Positions 21,303 through 32,393 of a DNA stretch of 64,000 bases are shown here, piece by piece. The DNA comes from Lampris incognitus (lineage: Eukaryota; Chordata; Actinopteri; Lampriformes; Lampridae): positions 68,253,477-68,317,476 of the forward strand of contig NC_079212.1 of assembly GCF_029633865.1 (NCBI RefSeq), in the 5' to 3' direction. Made by a program: the position numbers and the translations under genes. Position 1 is the first letter of the stretch. Each line of letters opens with the position of its first letter. The notes under the pieces are model-generated. The model had not been told where the DNA came from. It was given only the letters and a program-made list of their open reading frames with translations, and did no database searches.

Positions 21303-21504
21303 GGGGGGGGGGCAATCTTATCCGGTAAGGGCCGGTGTGGGTGCAGGTTTTTGTTCCAACCAAGCAGTTACACACCTGATCCCACTAAGCAGCCAGTAGC
21401 GTCTCTGCTGAGGAACTTGGTTAGGAGACACAGGTGTGTAACTGCTTGGTTGGAACAAAAACCTGCACCCACACCGGCCCTTTCTGGTTAAGATTGCCCC
21501 CCCT
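21303..21504. mobile_element. Foldback (long inverted repeat) element
   Basis: The arms at 21303-21378 and 21430-21504 are near-perfect reverse complements around a roughly 50-bp loop. Both contain 'GTGTGGGTGCAGGTTTTTG' and 'CCAACCAAGCAGTTACACAC'. This wording recurs in non-autonomous vertebrate hAT-like elements, but I saw no clear target duplication. Confidence 0.75.
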
Positions 21505-22602
21505 CCCGCCTAGACCTGCGAGTGCGCCCTACCAAGCGTCCCTTCAGGTCGTGAGTGAGTGACCACAATTTGTGACGCACGGCCCACAGCAGCAGTTGTG
21601 CGCGTGCCTTGGGAATAATTTGTAGGTTAAGACCATGCCATACATTGTTCTGGGTACATGATCCATGAGATAAACTAGCAGACTATGAGCTGTAGCTAGG
21701 CTATGAGCTGTAGCTAGGCTATGAGCTGACTATGAACAGTCAACCATTGCTGTTGTAGATTTTGTGATTCCTAAAGGGCCTCAAATGTTCATGCACTGAC
21801 TCACAATTTCTTTTAAACCCATTTTAAACATAGAGCAATGATAAACGAATGACAACACCTTGCTTGCCACTTTTTGCCAGCGGCGGACTGCAGGGAGTCA
21901 ACAGACACGCAAGGCTTGGGATGAGGCGGAGTAGCGGCGACATCGATTGGTGGATTTTTCCGGGTTCAGTGGCGGAAGCAACCATTTTTGTCTTCATTGG
22001 GGGGGGGGGGGCAAAGTGAATTCTAAACTGGTGAGTAAACAAGTTTACACCACCTACAGAGAAATACAATGAACTTTCAACACCATGTTTCATAATTAAT
22101 TGCCTACAAAAAGGCTGGCATATGGGGCGGCAAGGCCTTTTTCCAGGGTGACAGCTATCACTCCCTGCCATCCTCCCTTTGGAACCGCCACAGTATGTCA
22201 CTAAAAAAGGTATTTGTGCATGAGGGGAGATGGGAGAGTTGGGGTATCGGAGAAAGGGATGGCAAAACAGGTATGTACGTAATGTTTGGGCTGAGGGAGA
22301 AGGGAAGAAGTGAGGGAGACAGGAACGGGGTATAACAAAATTTGTGCAGAGGAAGAATAAAAACGGAAGAACTTTCTTCTGAATCTTTATTTAACAGACT
22401 TGGAATAAACTGGGAAACTGCTCTTTGAACAACTCGCTGAAGGATATACGCTTTTGCACATTGCATTTGAGAGAGAAAGGAAATGACTAAAAACAAAGCT
22501 TGTTTGCCAGAACACAAAATTTGTTCTCCTTTTATGAAATGAGGCTGCAGCAGTAATATTTTTACTGGCTTAGACTTGAAAGGAAAGGACTCGGATTCAA
22601 AT
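21505..22602. other. No gene; 18-bp short tandem at 21683-21728
   Basis: CTATGAGCTGTAGCTAGG is repeated about 2.5 times at 21683-21728. No other supported feature is seen. Confidence 0.45.
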
Positions 22603-23856
22603 ATACATCCTAGGATGCAGTGGGACACATCATCAGTGATGTTTCCTGGGGTACTCAGGTGTTTCAGGTCTTTCAACATCATACATCCTCGCTCCGGCGA
22701 CCCAGCCAGGGTCGATCAGGCCCTGGCTTGTGTCCCAGCAGCATCGGCCCACAAATCACGCCTTCTGATCCAAAGCCATCTGGAGACCCTCTCTGCAGCC
22801 TCCATGGTAGACTTGATGGCTTTCTTTTCTGCAGCCTCAGTGATGCCAAGTACAGTGTAGACATTGAACAGTGAGCGATCAGCAACACCTCTCAATGGGC
22901 TCACAACATGCCTTCCAGCCTCTCCTCCAGCACTGATCCACCAGCTCCTGGCACTTGGACTGCTTCTGCTCATTTACCTCTTCCATCCGGTCCTCCTAGA
23001 GAGCTTTAGCTTCATAAGGAGCATCTGCTTTGAAGAGGCTGATGATAGCACTACATATGGCCTCAATGAAGTTGTCATAATGTGGTCTGGGAACCTGAGC
23101 TGCCCCCCCCCCCCGCCCCCAAGTCGACTTGCAGCTCCCAGTCTGATGCAGAGGTGAGGAGACCAGCCGCAAAACCGACAATGATGGTTGTCATCATCAG
23201 AAGTCATCTATCTGCATCTCCCTTTGCTGTTGATTTGATGATTCTGGCCACATCCTCATCAAACTGGCACCACCCCCTACCTGTGCTGGCTTGCTGGAGG
23301 TCACTTGATCCGACGCTGCTGAACTACTTTGCTGGAAGCCAGAGAACTTAGCACTTGGAGGTTCTGGGCTCTGTGGGGTGTTTCTGGGATGGGCTCCTCC
23401 TGTGTCTCAGCAGGAGTGAATCCTGTGCGCTGCACTACTCCCACCTGCGCCAAGCATTTCATTCAGCCTGATGGATTTTAAGGCCGTGCTCATTCTTGCA
23501 GACCTTGCTGAAAGTGCATCTTCGAGTTGTCGTCATTGATAATATGTTTGCCAAGGTTGTTATTGTAAGGTCCGTCCTATTGGGGTGCTCATTCTCACCA
23601 CCCTTCGGGCTTCTCTGGGGGTGTATCTCTGTGTGTCTGTATGTAGCTTCAGTGGGCTCTTCTGCATGGAAGATGCAAGTTGGGCTGCTTACCCCTTCCT
23701 GCCCCGGTTGCCATCTCTCCGAGCTGTCACCTGTCTCTCCAGTTGTCACCAGTCTGTTCTTGGTGGTCACCCAGCCTATCCCTGGGTGCTACTGGCTGAA
23801 CCAGTTTGAATGATTTGAAGATACACCCGAGGATACGCTGGAACACATCATCAGTG
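22603..23856 (-). mobile_element. Internally deleted LINE with C2H2-type finger remnant, between direct repeats
   Basis: On the minus strand the upstream part (23770-23459) ends in 'CTFSKVCKNEHGLKIHQAE', resembling the N-terminal zinc finger of R2/NeSL-type LINEs. Downstream (22973-22680) is 'AEKKAIKSTMEAAERVSRWL' with 'WIRRRD', like the C-terminal part of the same type. The RT domain that should lie between is missing. Direct repeats of 36 bp (22603-22638 and 23821-23856) match at 30 positions. The element type is from memory and moderate at best. Confidence 0.5.
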
Positions 23857-23959
23857 GATTAAACTGGGCTGACAAGAAAATTAAGAAAAACACTAAAGGA
23901 TATACAAGCATATTTGATTATAATTAAATGATAAGCGGACCCACAAGAATCACCAGTAC

Positions 23960-24640
23960 AACAAAATAACAAACTGACCTGGTGTTCTGCAATAAACCAA
24001 AAAGGATAAGAAAATCATTGAATTTTATTACAGAGATCCCTGATCACAATCTCATCCTCATTGCTCGTAAACTGACTAAAAATAGGTTCCTCCTCAAACA
24101 AGGTAAAATTGAGAACACGTTAAAATTCCAGGAAGGACCTGCCCAAGCTAGATATGGAGGTTTGTCTACAGCATCAATAGGCTAGAGGCCTAATGTAAAA
24201 CCCTTCTGGACAAAATAAACAATATAAAGAGCACATTTATTAAGGTGTCTAGTAAAAGACGTGAAAAGGCCACCCTCCCACGACTAACTGGGTAGATACG
24301 TGACCTTAAGAGGCAAACAGAGTATGCTCTAAAAACAGGGCTGCTTCTAGAGCATAATCTCAGTATTGAGACCAGATTTTACAGCTCTACAAAATCAGGT
24401 CTCAATACTGATCCATATGCTTGCTTTTAAAAAAGCTTTGTAATAAAATTGTAAATGGACTCAGGAAGTCCAAATCAGTTTTTTTTAAAACATGTTTTAT
24501 TAATCTTATTCAAAGCTGAAGGAAATAGTCGTTTGCTTTGGAAACATATTAATACCCTGACTAGAATGGAAAATCCTCAGGATTTTGAACTGAGAGGTAA
24601 CAATGCAGATTGATTGGCTTCTCTCCCTATATCAGCAAAA
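23960..24640 (+). mobile_element. Degenerate LINE (endonuclease C-terminus and linker)
   Basis: The plus-strand frame at 23982-24185 reads 'FCNKPKRIRKSLNF' followed by 'DHNLILIARKLTKNRF', with the DH pair typical of the last motif of an APE-type endonuclease. Near 24500-24590, 'LLWKHINTLTRMENPQDFEL' fits the linker ahead of the RT. Stops and frame changes are frequent and no RT core follows. Confidence 0.6.
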
Positions 24641-24739
24641 AAAAAATTATCATTTAAAAAACATTTATTTAGAAGTGCATGAAATGAAATGACAGCGTTT
24701 CTGATTTATCATATTGTCACGATCACGAATGAGTAGACT

Positions 24740-24850
24740 CGTTAGCCCTCGGCTAACGGGTCGGAGCCTTTAGTCGACTGGTTAACGTAGTGGCCCGTGG
24801 TGCGGGTGACCCGGGTTCGCATCCCGGCTGCCCCTGGAATTCGCTACAAA
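24740..24850 (+). mobile_element. tRNA-derived repeat, family C
   Basis: 'TTTAGTCGACTGGTTAACG' matches an A box. 'CCCGGGTTCGCATCCCGG' gives a B box with a perfect 5-bp T stem. It ends in 'GAATTCGCTACAA' like the copy at 19318. The acceptor strands do not pair. Confidence 0.55.
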
Positions 24851-25243
24851 AACCATGTAACAACAACCCAATAATTAAAATCAAAACGTGTGTGTGTGTA
24901 GTACAACATTGCAACCTTAGTCTGTAAATTTGATCAAAATAAGTCTCCTGTTCAGTATACCATGGTAATCCAAAAGTTTAAATTTATAAACGATATTAAC
25001 ATGTTGGAGTAAGACAAACCAATATAGTCGCAATGTAAATATTTACAACAGATTGCAGGTCCTAGTTAACTGAGTGAACACTGAAACGCATCTTCAAACA
25101 GTGTAGCTTCACTTCATCTTCCAGCTCTTGCGAAAGTGTGAGCATGCCAGTGACGTCAGAATGACTTCTTTCTTCTTTCCACCTCACCAAAAGTAAACAG
25201 TGTTGAGTGATGGGATGTTGAAAGTGATGTTAAAAAGTGCTTT
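24851..25243. other. No gene recognised
   Basis: Apart from possible 3' UTR of the weak exon candidate next to it, nothing is seen. Confidence 0.35.
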
Positions 25244-25330
25244 TCAAAGGGACCTCTTCTTCTTCATCTCATCTGATCTTCCACCCAGACCTGCCTGAGC
25301 TGCAGTCTCCACAAGATACGCCTCAGGAAT
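25244..25330 (-). CDS. Weak candidate terminal coding exon
   Basis: On the minus strand 'CCTTCCTTTTTCTAACAG' is a strong polypyrimidine acceptor. It is followed by 28 codons reading 'IPEAYLVETAAQAG' and 'RSDEMKKKRSL', then TGA. I know no protein ending like this. No upstream partner exon was found, and another frame ('LRRILWRLQLRQVWVE') is also open for 21 codons. It may be a real last exon of an unidentified gene or chance. Confidence 0.2.
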   Translation of the reverse strand: MPEAYLVETAAQAGLGGRSDEMKKKRSL

Positions 25331-25922
25331 CTGTTAGAAAAAGGAAGGTGTACTCATCATTTTGTCAGTGCAGTCGTTTTTCAGCCCACGGCCTATAATG
25401 TACCATTTCTGACTTTCAGTGTGTTATTATGAAAACTGTGACATTAATATTTTACCTTCTATACACAGGAACCCACAGCAGTGCTAATATGAAGGTGTTT
25501 CTTGCCAGAAAGGGGATCCAACTATGATTGTAATGGTTGAAATTAACTTTCTTTCTCTGGTTTTCAGTGTTGTGTGACAGAACACTTAGTGTACTTACTG
25601 AACAATGTTTTGTGGTGTATTTCTGATGTGGACAGTGATGGTTATTAGCTTAAAAGTTTAACAGTTGTACGTGGTTTCTCAGTATTAAGGTAGCCGGTGC
25701 CTTGGTATTTTCAAATTCTGGTGGGATAATTTTCATCACCATCATATATTCTGTGTTGAGTGAATATTTCATGGAATTGATGAGCTTCAGTGGAGCTGCC
25801 ATGTTGAGGTGGTCAGTGTTGTTCAACAGTGGATTAAGAATAGTGTGATGCAGGCTAGCCTGTCAATAATAAATCATATTTCTTTCTGTGCAAAGAAATA
25901 TTTGTAATTGCATGATATTTCA

Positions 25923-26262
25923 CGAGTTGGGCAGCATGGTGGCCCAGTGGTTAACGCTGTTGCCTCACAGCAAGATGGTCCTGGATTCGAACCTCAGGCT
26001 GTCTCATGTCCTTTCTGTGTGGATTTTGCATCCTCTCCCTGTCTCTGTGTGGGTTCCCCCGGATGCTCCGGTTTCCTCCCACCATCAAAAAGACATGCAT
26101 GTTAGGGTTACTACTCCTGTCTGTGCCCCTGAGCAAGGCAATTGAAAGAAGAAGTGGAGTTGGTCCCCGGGCACTGCTGCTGCCCACTGCTCCTATACAA
26201 TAGGATGGGTTAAACACAGAAGACAGATATTGCTGTATGTATGTAGCATGAAAAATAAAGTT
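25923..26262 (+). mobile_element. tRNA-derived SINE related to family A, with a different tail
   Basis: The head is 'GGTGGCCCAGTGGTTAACGC' with 'CTGGATTCGAACCTC'. The body has 'GTCTCTGTGTGGGTTCCCCC' and 'GGTTTCCTCCCACCATC'. The tail ('GTCCCCGGGCACTGCTGCTG', ending 'AAATAAAGTTTCTTCTT') differs from the GGAT-ended tail of family A. Confidence 0.75.
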
Positions 26263-26329
26263 TCTTCTTATTCTCAGTGTTATTCTCAACCTTTGTGAAG
26301 TGTTGATGGGTGATACTATGGGGAGAGAA

Positions 26330-27500
26330 CAGTGGACTCTGTGTGCCGGGTGCCTTTCTGGCATGGTTGTGTGGTCTGGGCCATCAAGGCTCACCTGTTC
26401 CCCATCCCCTGATTGGTGTTTCTGCTCAGCTCTGCCCCATTTGCCTAGTAAACCCTGATTGCCCCATGACTGGCCCATTCACCCGATTGCCCCTGCTTTA
26501 CTCACCTGTTCCCCTTTCCCTGATTGGCTTTTCTGTCCCTGCCCTGCCCTGCTCACCTGCACCCAATCTCCCTGATTGGCTCCCCATTGTTCCCTGGTTG
26601 CCCTGCGCTTTGTTGGATCATCACAGAAACACAAACATTCACACATATTGTCTCTTGGTTGCCGGATACGCCACGTCCAGTTTTGACCCATCCCTGCTGT
26701 CTGTAGTGTCTGTTTGGGTTGGTCCTTGTGGAGAGATGGAGCTTGTTCAGAAAGCTGCAGCTCGTCTGGTGTTGAACCGCCCTCAGTTCTCCCACACAAC
26801 TCCCCTTCTCATGTCCCTACACTGGCTCCCAGTAGCTGCTCGCATCCGGTTTAAGACTCTGGTGCTAGCCAACAGGGCAGTGAAAGGAACAGCTCCTTCC
26901 TATCTCCAGGCCATGGTCAAGCTCTACACCCCCGCCCGACCACTTCGCTGTGCTGCCTCGGGACACCTGGTTGCCCCATCGCTCAGAGGCCCTTGCTGCC
27001 GTTCGACCCGGTCCCGGCTCCGTTCTGTCCTGGCCCCATAGTGGTGGAATGAACTCCCCACTGACGTCAGGACAGCAGAGTCGCTGCCCATCTTTCGGCG
27101 CAGGTTGAAAACTCACCTCTTCAAGAACTACTACCCTGTTACTTGTTCTTAGCACTTATTGTATTCACTCATTTAAAAAACGAAAAAATCTCTTTCTCGC
27201 GCTTTTACTTTAGCACTGGTTTTGCTCTTAGATGCTTGCTTAGATGCACTTATGACCTCTGATGACTAGTAGTTCTGCTGATTTCCTACGTTAAATGATG
27301 CACTTATTGTAAGTCGCTTTGGATAAAAGCGTCGGCTAAATGACTGTAATGTCATGTCATGTCATGTCATGTCATGTCATGTCATGTCATGTCATGTCAT
27401 GTTCCTGCTGTCTGTATGTTCAGTGGGATTAATAAAACCTTTCTAGCCCAGTCCATCTCTGAGTCGTGCGTTTGGGTCCTCAAATCCTGCTCCTGTTCAC
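26330..27500 (+). repeat. LTR-like repeat split by an L2 LINE
   Basis: The left part, 26330-26705, has repeated 'CACCTGTTCCCC' and 'CCTGATTGGC' wording seen in fish LTRs. The right part, 27404-27500, has 'AATAAAACC' and 'GAGTCGTGCGTTTGGGTCC', like an LTR 3' end. The 13-bp duplication CCTGCTGTCTGTA (26693-26705 and 27404-27416) brackets the LINE. The outer edges are not certain. Confidence 0.45.
26706..27403 (+). mobile_element. 5'-truncated L2-like LINE with (CATGT)n tail
   Basis: The frame reads 'ELVQKAAARLVLNRPQFSH', 'LHWLPVAARIRFKTL' and 'APSYLQAMVKLY', and after a stop near 27040 'WWNELPTDVRTAESLPIFRR'. This is the C-terminal end of L2-type ORF2. The 3' end 'TAAGTCGCTTTGGATAAAAG' is the characteristic L2 terminus, followed by a pentamer run (27345-27402). 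It is flanked by a 13-bp target duplication. Confidence 0.9.
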
Positions 27501-27529
27501 GTCATTTAATGCAGACGGTGTGTTTTTGT

Positions 27530-27652
27530 GCAGGGAGACCAGGGATTGTGACCGTGTTCGGTAAGAAGGTTCGTGAGAAGGACAGAGCTTCGCTTTGCAT
27601 TGCGAGGACTTCATTTCAGAATGAAGGGAGTTCATCTGACGATTTGAGCTGA
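27530..27652 (+). CDS. Weak candidate terminal coding exon
   Basis: After the acceptor-like 'GTGTGTTTTTGTGCAG', the frame is open to TGA at 27650-27652, reading 'RPGIVTVFGKKVREKDRASL' and 'FQNEGSSSDDLS'. I recognise no family and no upstream exon. The preceding 27404-27500 is LTR-like, so this may be unrelated host sequence or chance. Confidence 0.2.
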   Translation, partial: AGRPGIVTVFGKKVREKDRASLCIARTSFQNEGSSSDDLS

Positions 27653-27936
27653 GGCCACATGCTGTAAGAACACATCATGAATTTAACAAGGGAGAAAAAC
27701 TAACCATGTTGCTAGCTAACGGTCCCGACACCCCCCCACCCACCCCACTCCCACATACACACACACTGCACGTTGACTATTTTCACAGCTCGATAGTTCC
27801 TTTATTACAGCCCAATGTTCACAGTTTATGTTCCTGCCAGTAAAACGTGGTACCCGCCAACCAACACGCCAATCCACCAAACTTCATGTCGGTCTTCCTC
27901 CTTGCCTCTGCCTCTGTCGCCGTCTTATTGTTGTGG

Positions 27937-28300
27937 GAAGATGGCGGCATGGACTCGCGTTTGCGGCGGCCTCACCCAGTGCCGACTATGCAGTGTCTTT
28001 TTCCATGTCTGGGTCTTGAGTTTGTGTCATCGTGTGAGGTTTTTATTCTGATCGTCGATGTCGCTTGGCTGGGAGAGCTGGCGTCGGATCAGCTGAGGGA
28101 GCCTGGTCTGCTGCATCCGGTGGGCCCAAGGACCACGGCCCTACCTGGAGCTGCGCATGAAGAGGAAGCACCGAGGACGGACTGACAGGACGGGGAAGAG
28201 GGGCAGGCTAACCTAACTGCTAGCCCATGCAGACCGGCAGTTCTGACAGTCGTCCTGGCTGGCGTTCGTTCTCTGGATGGTGGCGTTTTTGGACTGGGTG
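27937..28300 (+). mobile_element. Repeat family D, 5' part
   Basis: It starts 'GGGAAGATGGCGGCATGG', then 'GCGGCCTCACCCAGTGCCG' and 'GCAGTGTCTTTTTCCATG', and later 'CTGCTAGCCCATGCAGACC'. Copies are at 30526-31205, 40545-41045 and 53794-54150. The start contains a YY1-like AAGATGGCGGC box, as in several LINE 5' ends. No ORF is visible. Its class is unknown. Confidence 0.6.
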
Positions 28301-28389
28301 TTGTTGGCTGTTTGTGTGTTGTTGTTGTTGTTGTTGTTTTTGGTGTTGTTGCTGTATATATATTATTTCCTTTATTACCATGTTTTTCT

Positions 28390-28853
28390 TTTTTTAAATT
28401 TATTTCTAGTTTTTCCCCTTATCCCACCCGATTAACCCGACGGCATATGGCCCGAATAACTCCCCTGGCTCACGGTTCCACAGGAAGGAGATAGGTGTAA
28501 CACCAGCTTCCTTCAAACTCGTGTCGGCTGCTCTCGCCCTTTTACACGCTGAAGCCTCCTCGCATGGATTGCATTACCCTCAGGCCGCGAAGAAGGTGTA
28601 AGGAGAATGCTTTCGGTTGCTTGGCTGCAGGCGCCCGGGTGGGCCAGAGGGGTCGCTGGAGAACGACGAGTCCCCGAACACTACACCGATCTACACCCAA
28701 TATCCCTCGGGTAAGGGTGGCCTAATGAATGCCTTACCCCGTGGATACTCTGGCCGTGACCGGTTACGGCGAGTCTGGGATACGAACCCCCCAGCCACAT
28801 GACGAGCGGACTCCAAGAGCGGCGGTTTATTCCGCTCGGCCACCAGAGCGGAT
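28390..28853 (-). mobile_element. tRNA-derived SINE, family E
   Basis: The minus-strand head 'TCTGGTGGCCGAGCGGAATA' and 'GGGGGTTCGTATCCCAGAC' give good A and B boxes of Leu/Ser-tRNA style. A body of about 350 bp follows, ending in an A-rich tail ('AAATAAATTTAAAAAAAG'). Only this one copy was seen in the window. Confidence 0.65.
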
Positions 28854-28862
28854 GATGTTTTT

Positions 28863-28904
28863 CTTTGTGTGTGTGTGTGTGTGTGCGTGTGTGTGTGTGT
28901 GTGT
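28863..28904 (+). repeat. (GT)n microsatellite
   Basis: An almost uninterrupted GT run. Confidence 0.95.
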
Positions 28905-29495
28905 GGTACATAAGATGAAATGACAAACACATTGTTCCTGATTATTCTGTCTCTTTGTGTACCGATGAAACTGATGTTATAGATGAGGAGAGAAAGTTCA
29001 TGAACACTTTAGATACTATAAAACATTAAAAATGATGCACACACACACAGAGGGCCATAGTGCGCCAGTGTAATTGTTTGTGGTTTTCAGTTTGTGTGTG
29101 ACATGGTGGACTGCTGGGTGCTGTGTGGATGGATCCATCCATCCATCATCTTAACCGCGTATCCTGCTCTCCGGGTGGCGGGGATGCTGGAGCCTATCCC
29201 AGCACACGCACAGGTCTGAGGTGGTTTGGTAATAAACTGAACGACACACCAATAATCACCACGTTGTAGGTCGGGGGGAGGGGGTCCGTTCTGTCGTTTT
29301 GACCACGTGGTTACGAGGCGGCCATGTCACGCTGGTGGCGGTCTTAATTAGTTCTGCCTAGAATCCAGCTTCCGCCACTCACAAAGGTCACGTGCCTGAT
29401 TGGCCTGAGGAATAATGGCGTGGTGTTGTGGGTCTGTGAGAGTGGGTCACCACTGCTGCGTGTGTGCATGTGTGTGTGCATGACTGTGTGTATGT
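28905..29495. other. No gene; small SINE A tail piece
   Basis: Bases 29130-29208 are a minus-strand SINE A tail fragment ('CGTATCCTGCTCTCCGGG', 'GGAGCCTATCCCAGCA'). Nothing else was recognised. Confidence 0.5.
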
Positions 29496-29707
29496 GTGTT
29501 AGAGAGAGAGCGAGAGAGAGCGGGGGAGAGAGTGAGAGCTAGAAAAAGAGAGACAGAGTGAGGGAGCGAGAGAGAGAGAGCGCGAGAAAGAGAGAGAGCG
29601 CGAGAGCGAGCGAGAGAGAGATTGAGGGAGGGAGAGAGAGAGAGAGAGCGAGAGCGAGAGCGAGCGAGAGAGAGAGAGAGAGAGAGGGAGATAGAACACG
29701 AGTAAAT

Positions 29708-29766
<59 letters not shown>

Positions 29767-29790
29767 AGAGAGAGAGGGGGGGGGGGCTTG
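29496..29790 (+). repeat. (GA)n-rich purine tract
   Basis: About 290 bp of GA/GAGC-rich purine sequence, with a pure (GA)n core near 29708-29760. Serine/leucine/arginine-rich frames across it are artefacts. Confidence 0.95.
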
Positions 29791-30073
29791 GACGGTTGCT
29801 AGAAGAGCAGCAGAGGGAGTATTGACGCTCATGTCCAGATATGCGGTTGTTTACGTGGTGTTCGCTGCGCCCCTGTGACGAGGCTGGATATGTGGGCATT
29901 AGTAATACTGACCACGTGTCCCGGTGGTTCATCCAGTTCGGTGTTTGCAGGACGGTAAGTGTCTGGGCGGGTGCAGGATGTATTGCTGCTTATATAAGAG
30001 GACATGAGCAAGTGAAGGCTGCGGAGTGCAGAGGAGCATGCCTTTGCAGCAGGTGTGAAGTTCTGTAGCTGTC

Positions 30074-30215
30074 ACAAATGGATCAGAATCAGAATCAGAA
30101 ACACTGTGTCGTTTCATTTCATGCACTTGAGCACATGAAATGAAACGAAGCATCACCCCCCCAGCCCACAACAGCGCAACACAAAGACAAAAACACAAAT
30201 CCAAAAACTACAAGA
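30074..30215 (-). mobile_element. Repeat family D, 3' end fragment
   Basis: Read on the minus strand it matches the D 3' end, with 'TTTTTGTCTTTGTGTTGCGC' and 'GAAACGACACAGTGTTTCTG'. The 5' parts are missing. Confidence 0.6.
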
Positions 30216-30525
30216 AAAAAAATGCATGTGATGCATGCATGCAGTGTGTTTGGAGTTCCTTGTTTTCTGCAGGTGTTTAGAGCAACTTCTCTCCTCATGA
30301 TTTTGTTTTATCGTTCTGATGATTTTGTTTTATTGTTCTGGCTGTCCAACATCTAGTCAAGTCCACTCAGTGTTATGTGTGTTGCCCAGTATTACAAATT
30401 GCAACGTTGCCTCTGGGCTTTGCAGCAACACATGTTGTATTGACGTAAAGCGGTCCTTACATCCTCGGTCAGGGTTTCCAAAGATTCACACTTTGACTGT
30501 ATTTTACTTCATTTTGCTTCCGGTG

Positions 30526-31205
30526 TGGGAAGGCAGCCTCACCCAGTACCGTCGATGCAGTGTCTTTGTCCACGTCTGCGTGAGTTTTGTCTTCGTTTGA
30601 TGGCTGGGAGAGCTTGGTCTGCTTCACTGTGGGTCCAGCGACTGCGGCCATGCCCGGAGCTGCGCCCGAGGACGTAGCACTGAGGGCGGTCTGACAGGAC
30701 GCGGAAGCGGGGCAGGCTAAGCTAACTGCTAGCCCATGCAGACCGGCAGTTCCGATAACACCGAGGGCGGCCTGGCGGCGGCCTCACCTGGCATTGACTG
30801 TTGTGTTTTTGATGTCGTCGTGTGGCGTGTCGAGGGCGTCTGGCTCGGAGACCTTGGTCTGCTTCGTCGCAGTTGCCACAGGGACCACGGCCCCTGCGTG
30901 GAGCTGCGCCCAAAGAGGAACCATCGAGGGCGGTCTGACAGGACGTGGAAGCGGGGCAGGCTAGGCTAACTGCTAGTCCATGCAGACCGGAGGTTCCGAC
31001 AGTCATCCTGGCTGGCGTTCGTTCACTTGGACAGTGATTTTTTGTTTAGTTTGTATATATGTGTTAGTTTAAATATGAGTGTTCTTGTAGTTTTGGATGT
31101 GTTTTTGTCTTTATGTTGCACTGCTGTGGGCTGGGGGAAACGGCGTTGTGTTTCACTTCTTGTGCACTAGTACATGAGGTGAAACGACAGTGTTCCTGAT
31201 CCCTG
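30526..31205 (+). mobile_element. Repeat family D, near-complete copy with two internal subunits
   Basis: 'GCCTCACCCAGTACCGTCGA' opens the element. The block around 'CTAACTGCTAGCCCATGCAG' appears twice (near 30722 and 30965), showing two subunits of about 240-300 bp. The 3' end is 'GTGAAACGACAGTGTTCCTG'. No coding region is evident. Confidence 0.65.
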
Positions 31206-31884
31206 ATCTTCACGACCAAGTCAAAAGAAAAACCTTAATAAGGTTTATCAGTGAAGACGCTGTACAATAAAAGACGCTGGCTGTTGAACCAACTGGTTTG
31301 TATTGGTTAGAGCATGGCGCCACCTTGTGGTCAATATGGGACAAAACGCTCACGACAGACCGTAGAAACAGTTGCTTGAAAACACGAGGGTTAAAAAAGG
31401 CTTTCTAAGTTCAGTTGGTCTACTGACTCATTTATCAGAATGGAAACGTGTCCTTTTGCTGCCCGAGTTGCCCAAAGTGGGAGCAGCGCCACCTGTCACT
31501 CACACACCATATATAGCAAACCTTATGGGACTGCACACAGAAACGGCACTTTATTAATACTGATTTACACTTCCGGGCTTGTTCTTGCCCCGATTGTCCC
31601 GAGGATTAAACATTATTCCTCAGTAATGACAAAAGTTGAATTATTGGTTGAAATCAGCATGGGGGAATCATATTTTTAACTTTCTGGTACAGTGTGTTAA
31701 GTGATGGGGGGGTGCGCTGTGCATCCACATCCAAAGCACACATCACATCTCTCATGCATGTTTCTTGGGTAATTAAATGAATGTGACCACAGTCAGACAA
31801 GCGCATGAAGACTGAACCACATTTATTTCATGCCCCAAGTCAGCACATCAAGTCCTCTACACCAGGTTTGTAAGCATACCGGCC
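31206..31884. other. No gene recognised
   Basis: No element, exon or RNA feature could be supported. Confidence 0.4.
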
Positions 31885-32075
31885 ACAATGTGGGCGGCAG
31901 TCGCCTCACAGCAAGAAGGGCCTGGGTTCGAGCCCCGGGGTAGTCCATCCTTGGGGGTCGTCCCGGGTCGTGTGGAGTTTGCATGTTCTCCTCCCCGTGT
32001 CTGCGTGGGTTTCTTCCGGGTGCTCCGGCTTCCTCCCACAGTCCAAAGACATGTAGGTCAGGTGAATCTGCCGCG
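31885..32075 (+). mobile_element. SINE family A, head and body, 3'-truncated
   Basis: It has 'TGGGTTCGAGCCCCGGGG' (B box), 'CTTGGGGGTCGTCCCGGG', 'GGTGCTCCGGCTTCCTCCC' and 'CAGTCCAAAGACATGTAGG', and is followed by a (GC)n run. The A box is weak. The GGAT tail is missing. Confidence 0.8.
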
Positions 32076-32393
32076 CGCGCGCGCGCGTGTGCGTTACCTG
32101 TTAGCTTTAGATATCAGCTGGCAGGCATACAGTTTAAGAGGCGGCAAGGCAGCAGAGTGAGTCTTGAGCTGAGCGTTGCCATGGGGACACTTCCCCTGCA
32201 TACAGCACCACCAGCCCATCCTCTCTGTGTTGGTGCACTCGCTTTGAGCAATGTGACTTGACAACACTCAAGGTAAGGTCACACACATTCTATTGAAACG
32301 TTTCCTGGCAAGAAGATTTAAGTATTGATTACTGACTGGAGCAGTACAGTCAGACACCTCCCCAGAAAATACTGCAATCCGAATCGTTCCAAG

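Noticed and set aside
24773..24845. Functional tRNA gene
   Set aside because: A and B boxes and the T stem are present, but the acceptor strands do not pair, and related copies are degenerate and dispersed, so it is a SINE-type repeat. The same applies to the heads of families A, B and E.
29447..29932. Serine/leucine-rich repeat protein across a GA tract
   Set aside because: It is a simple-sequence artefact of (GA)n in either strand.
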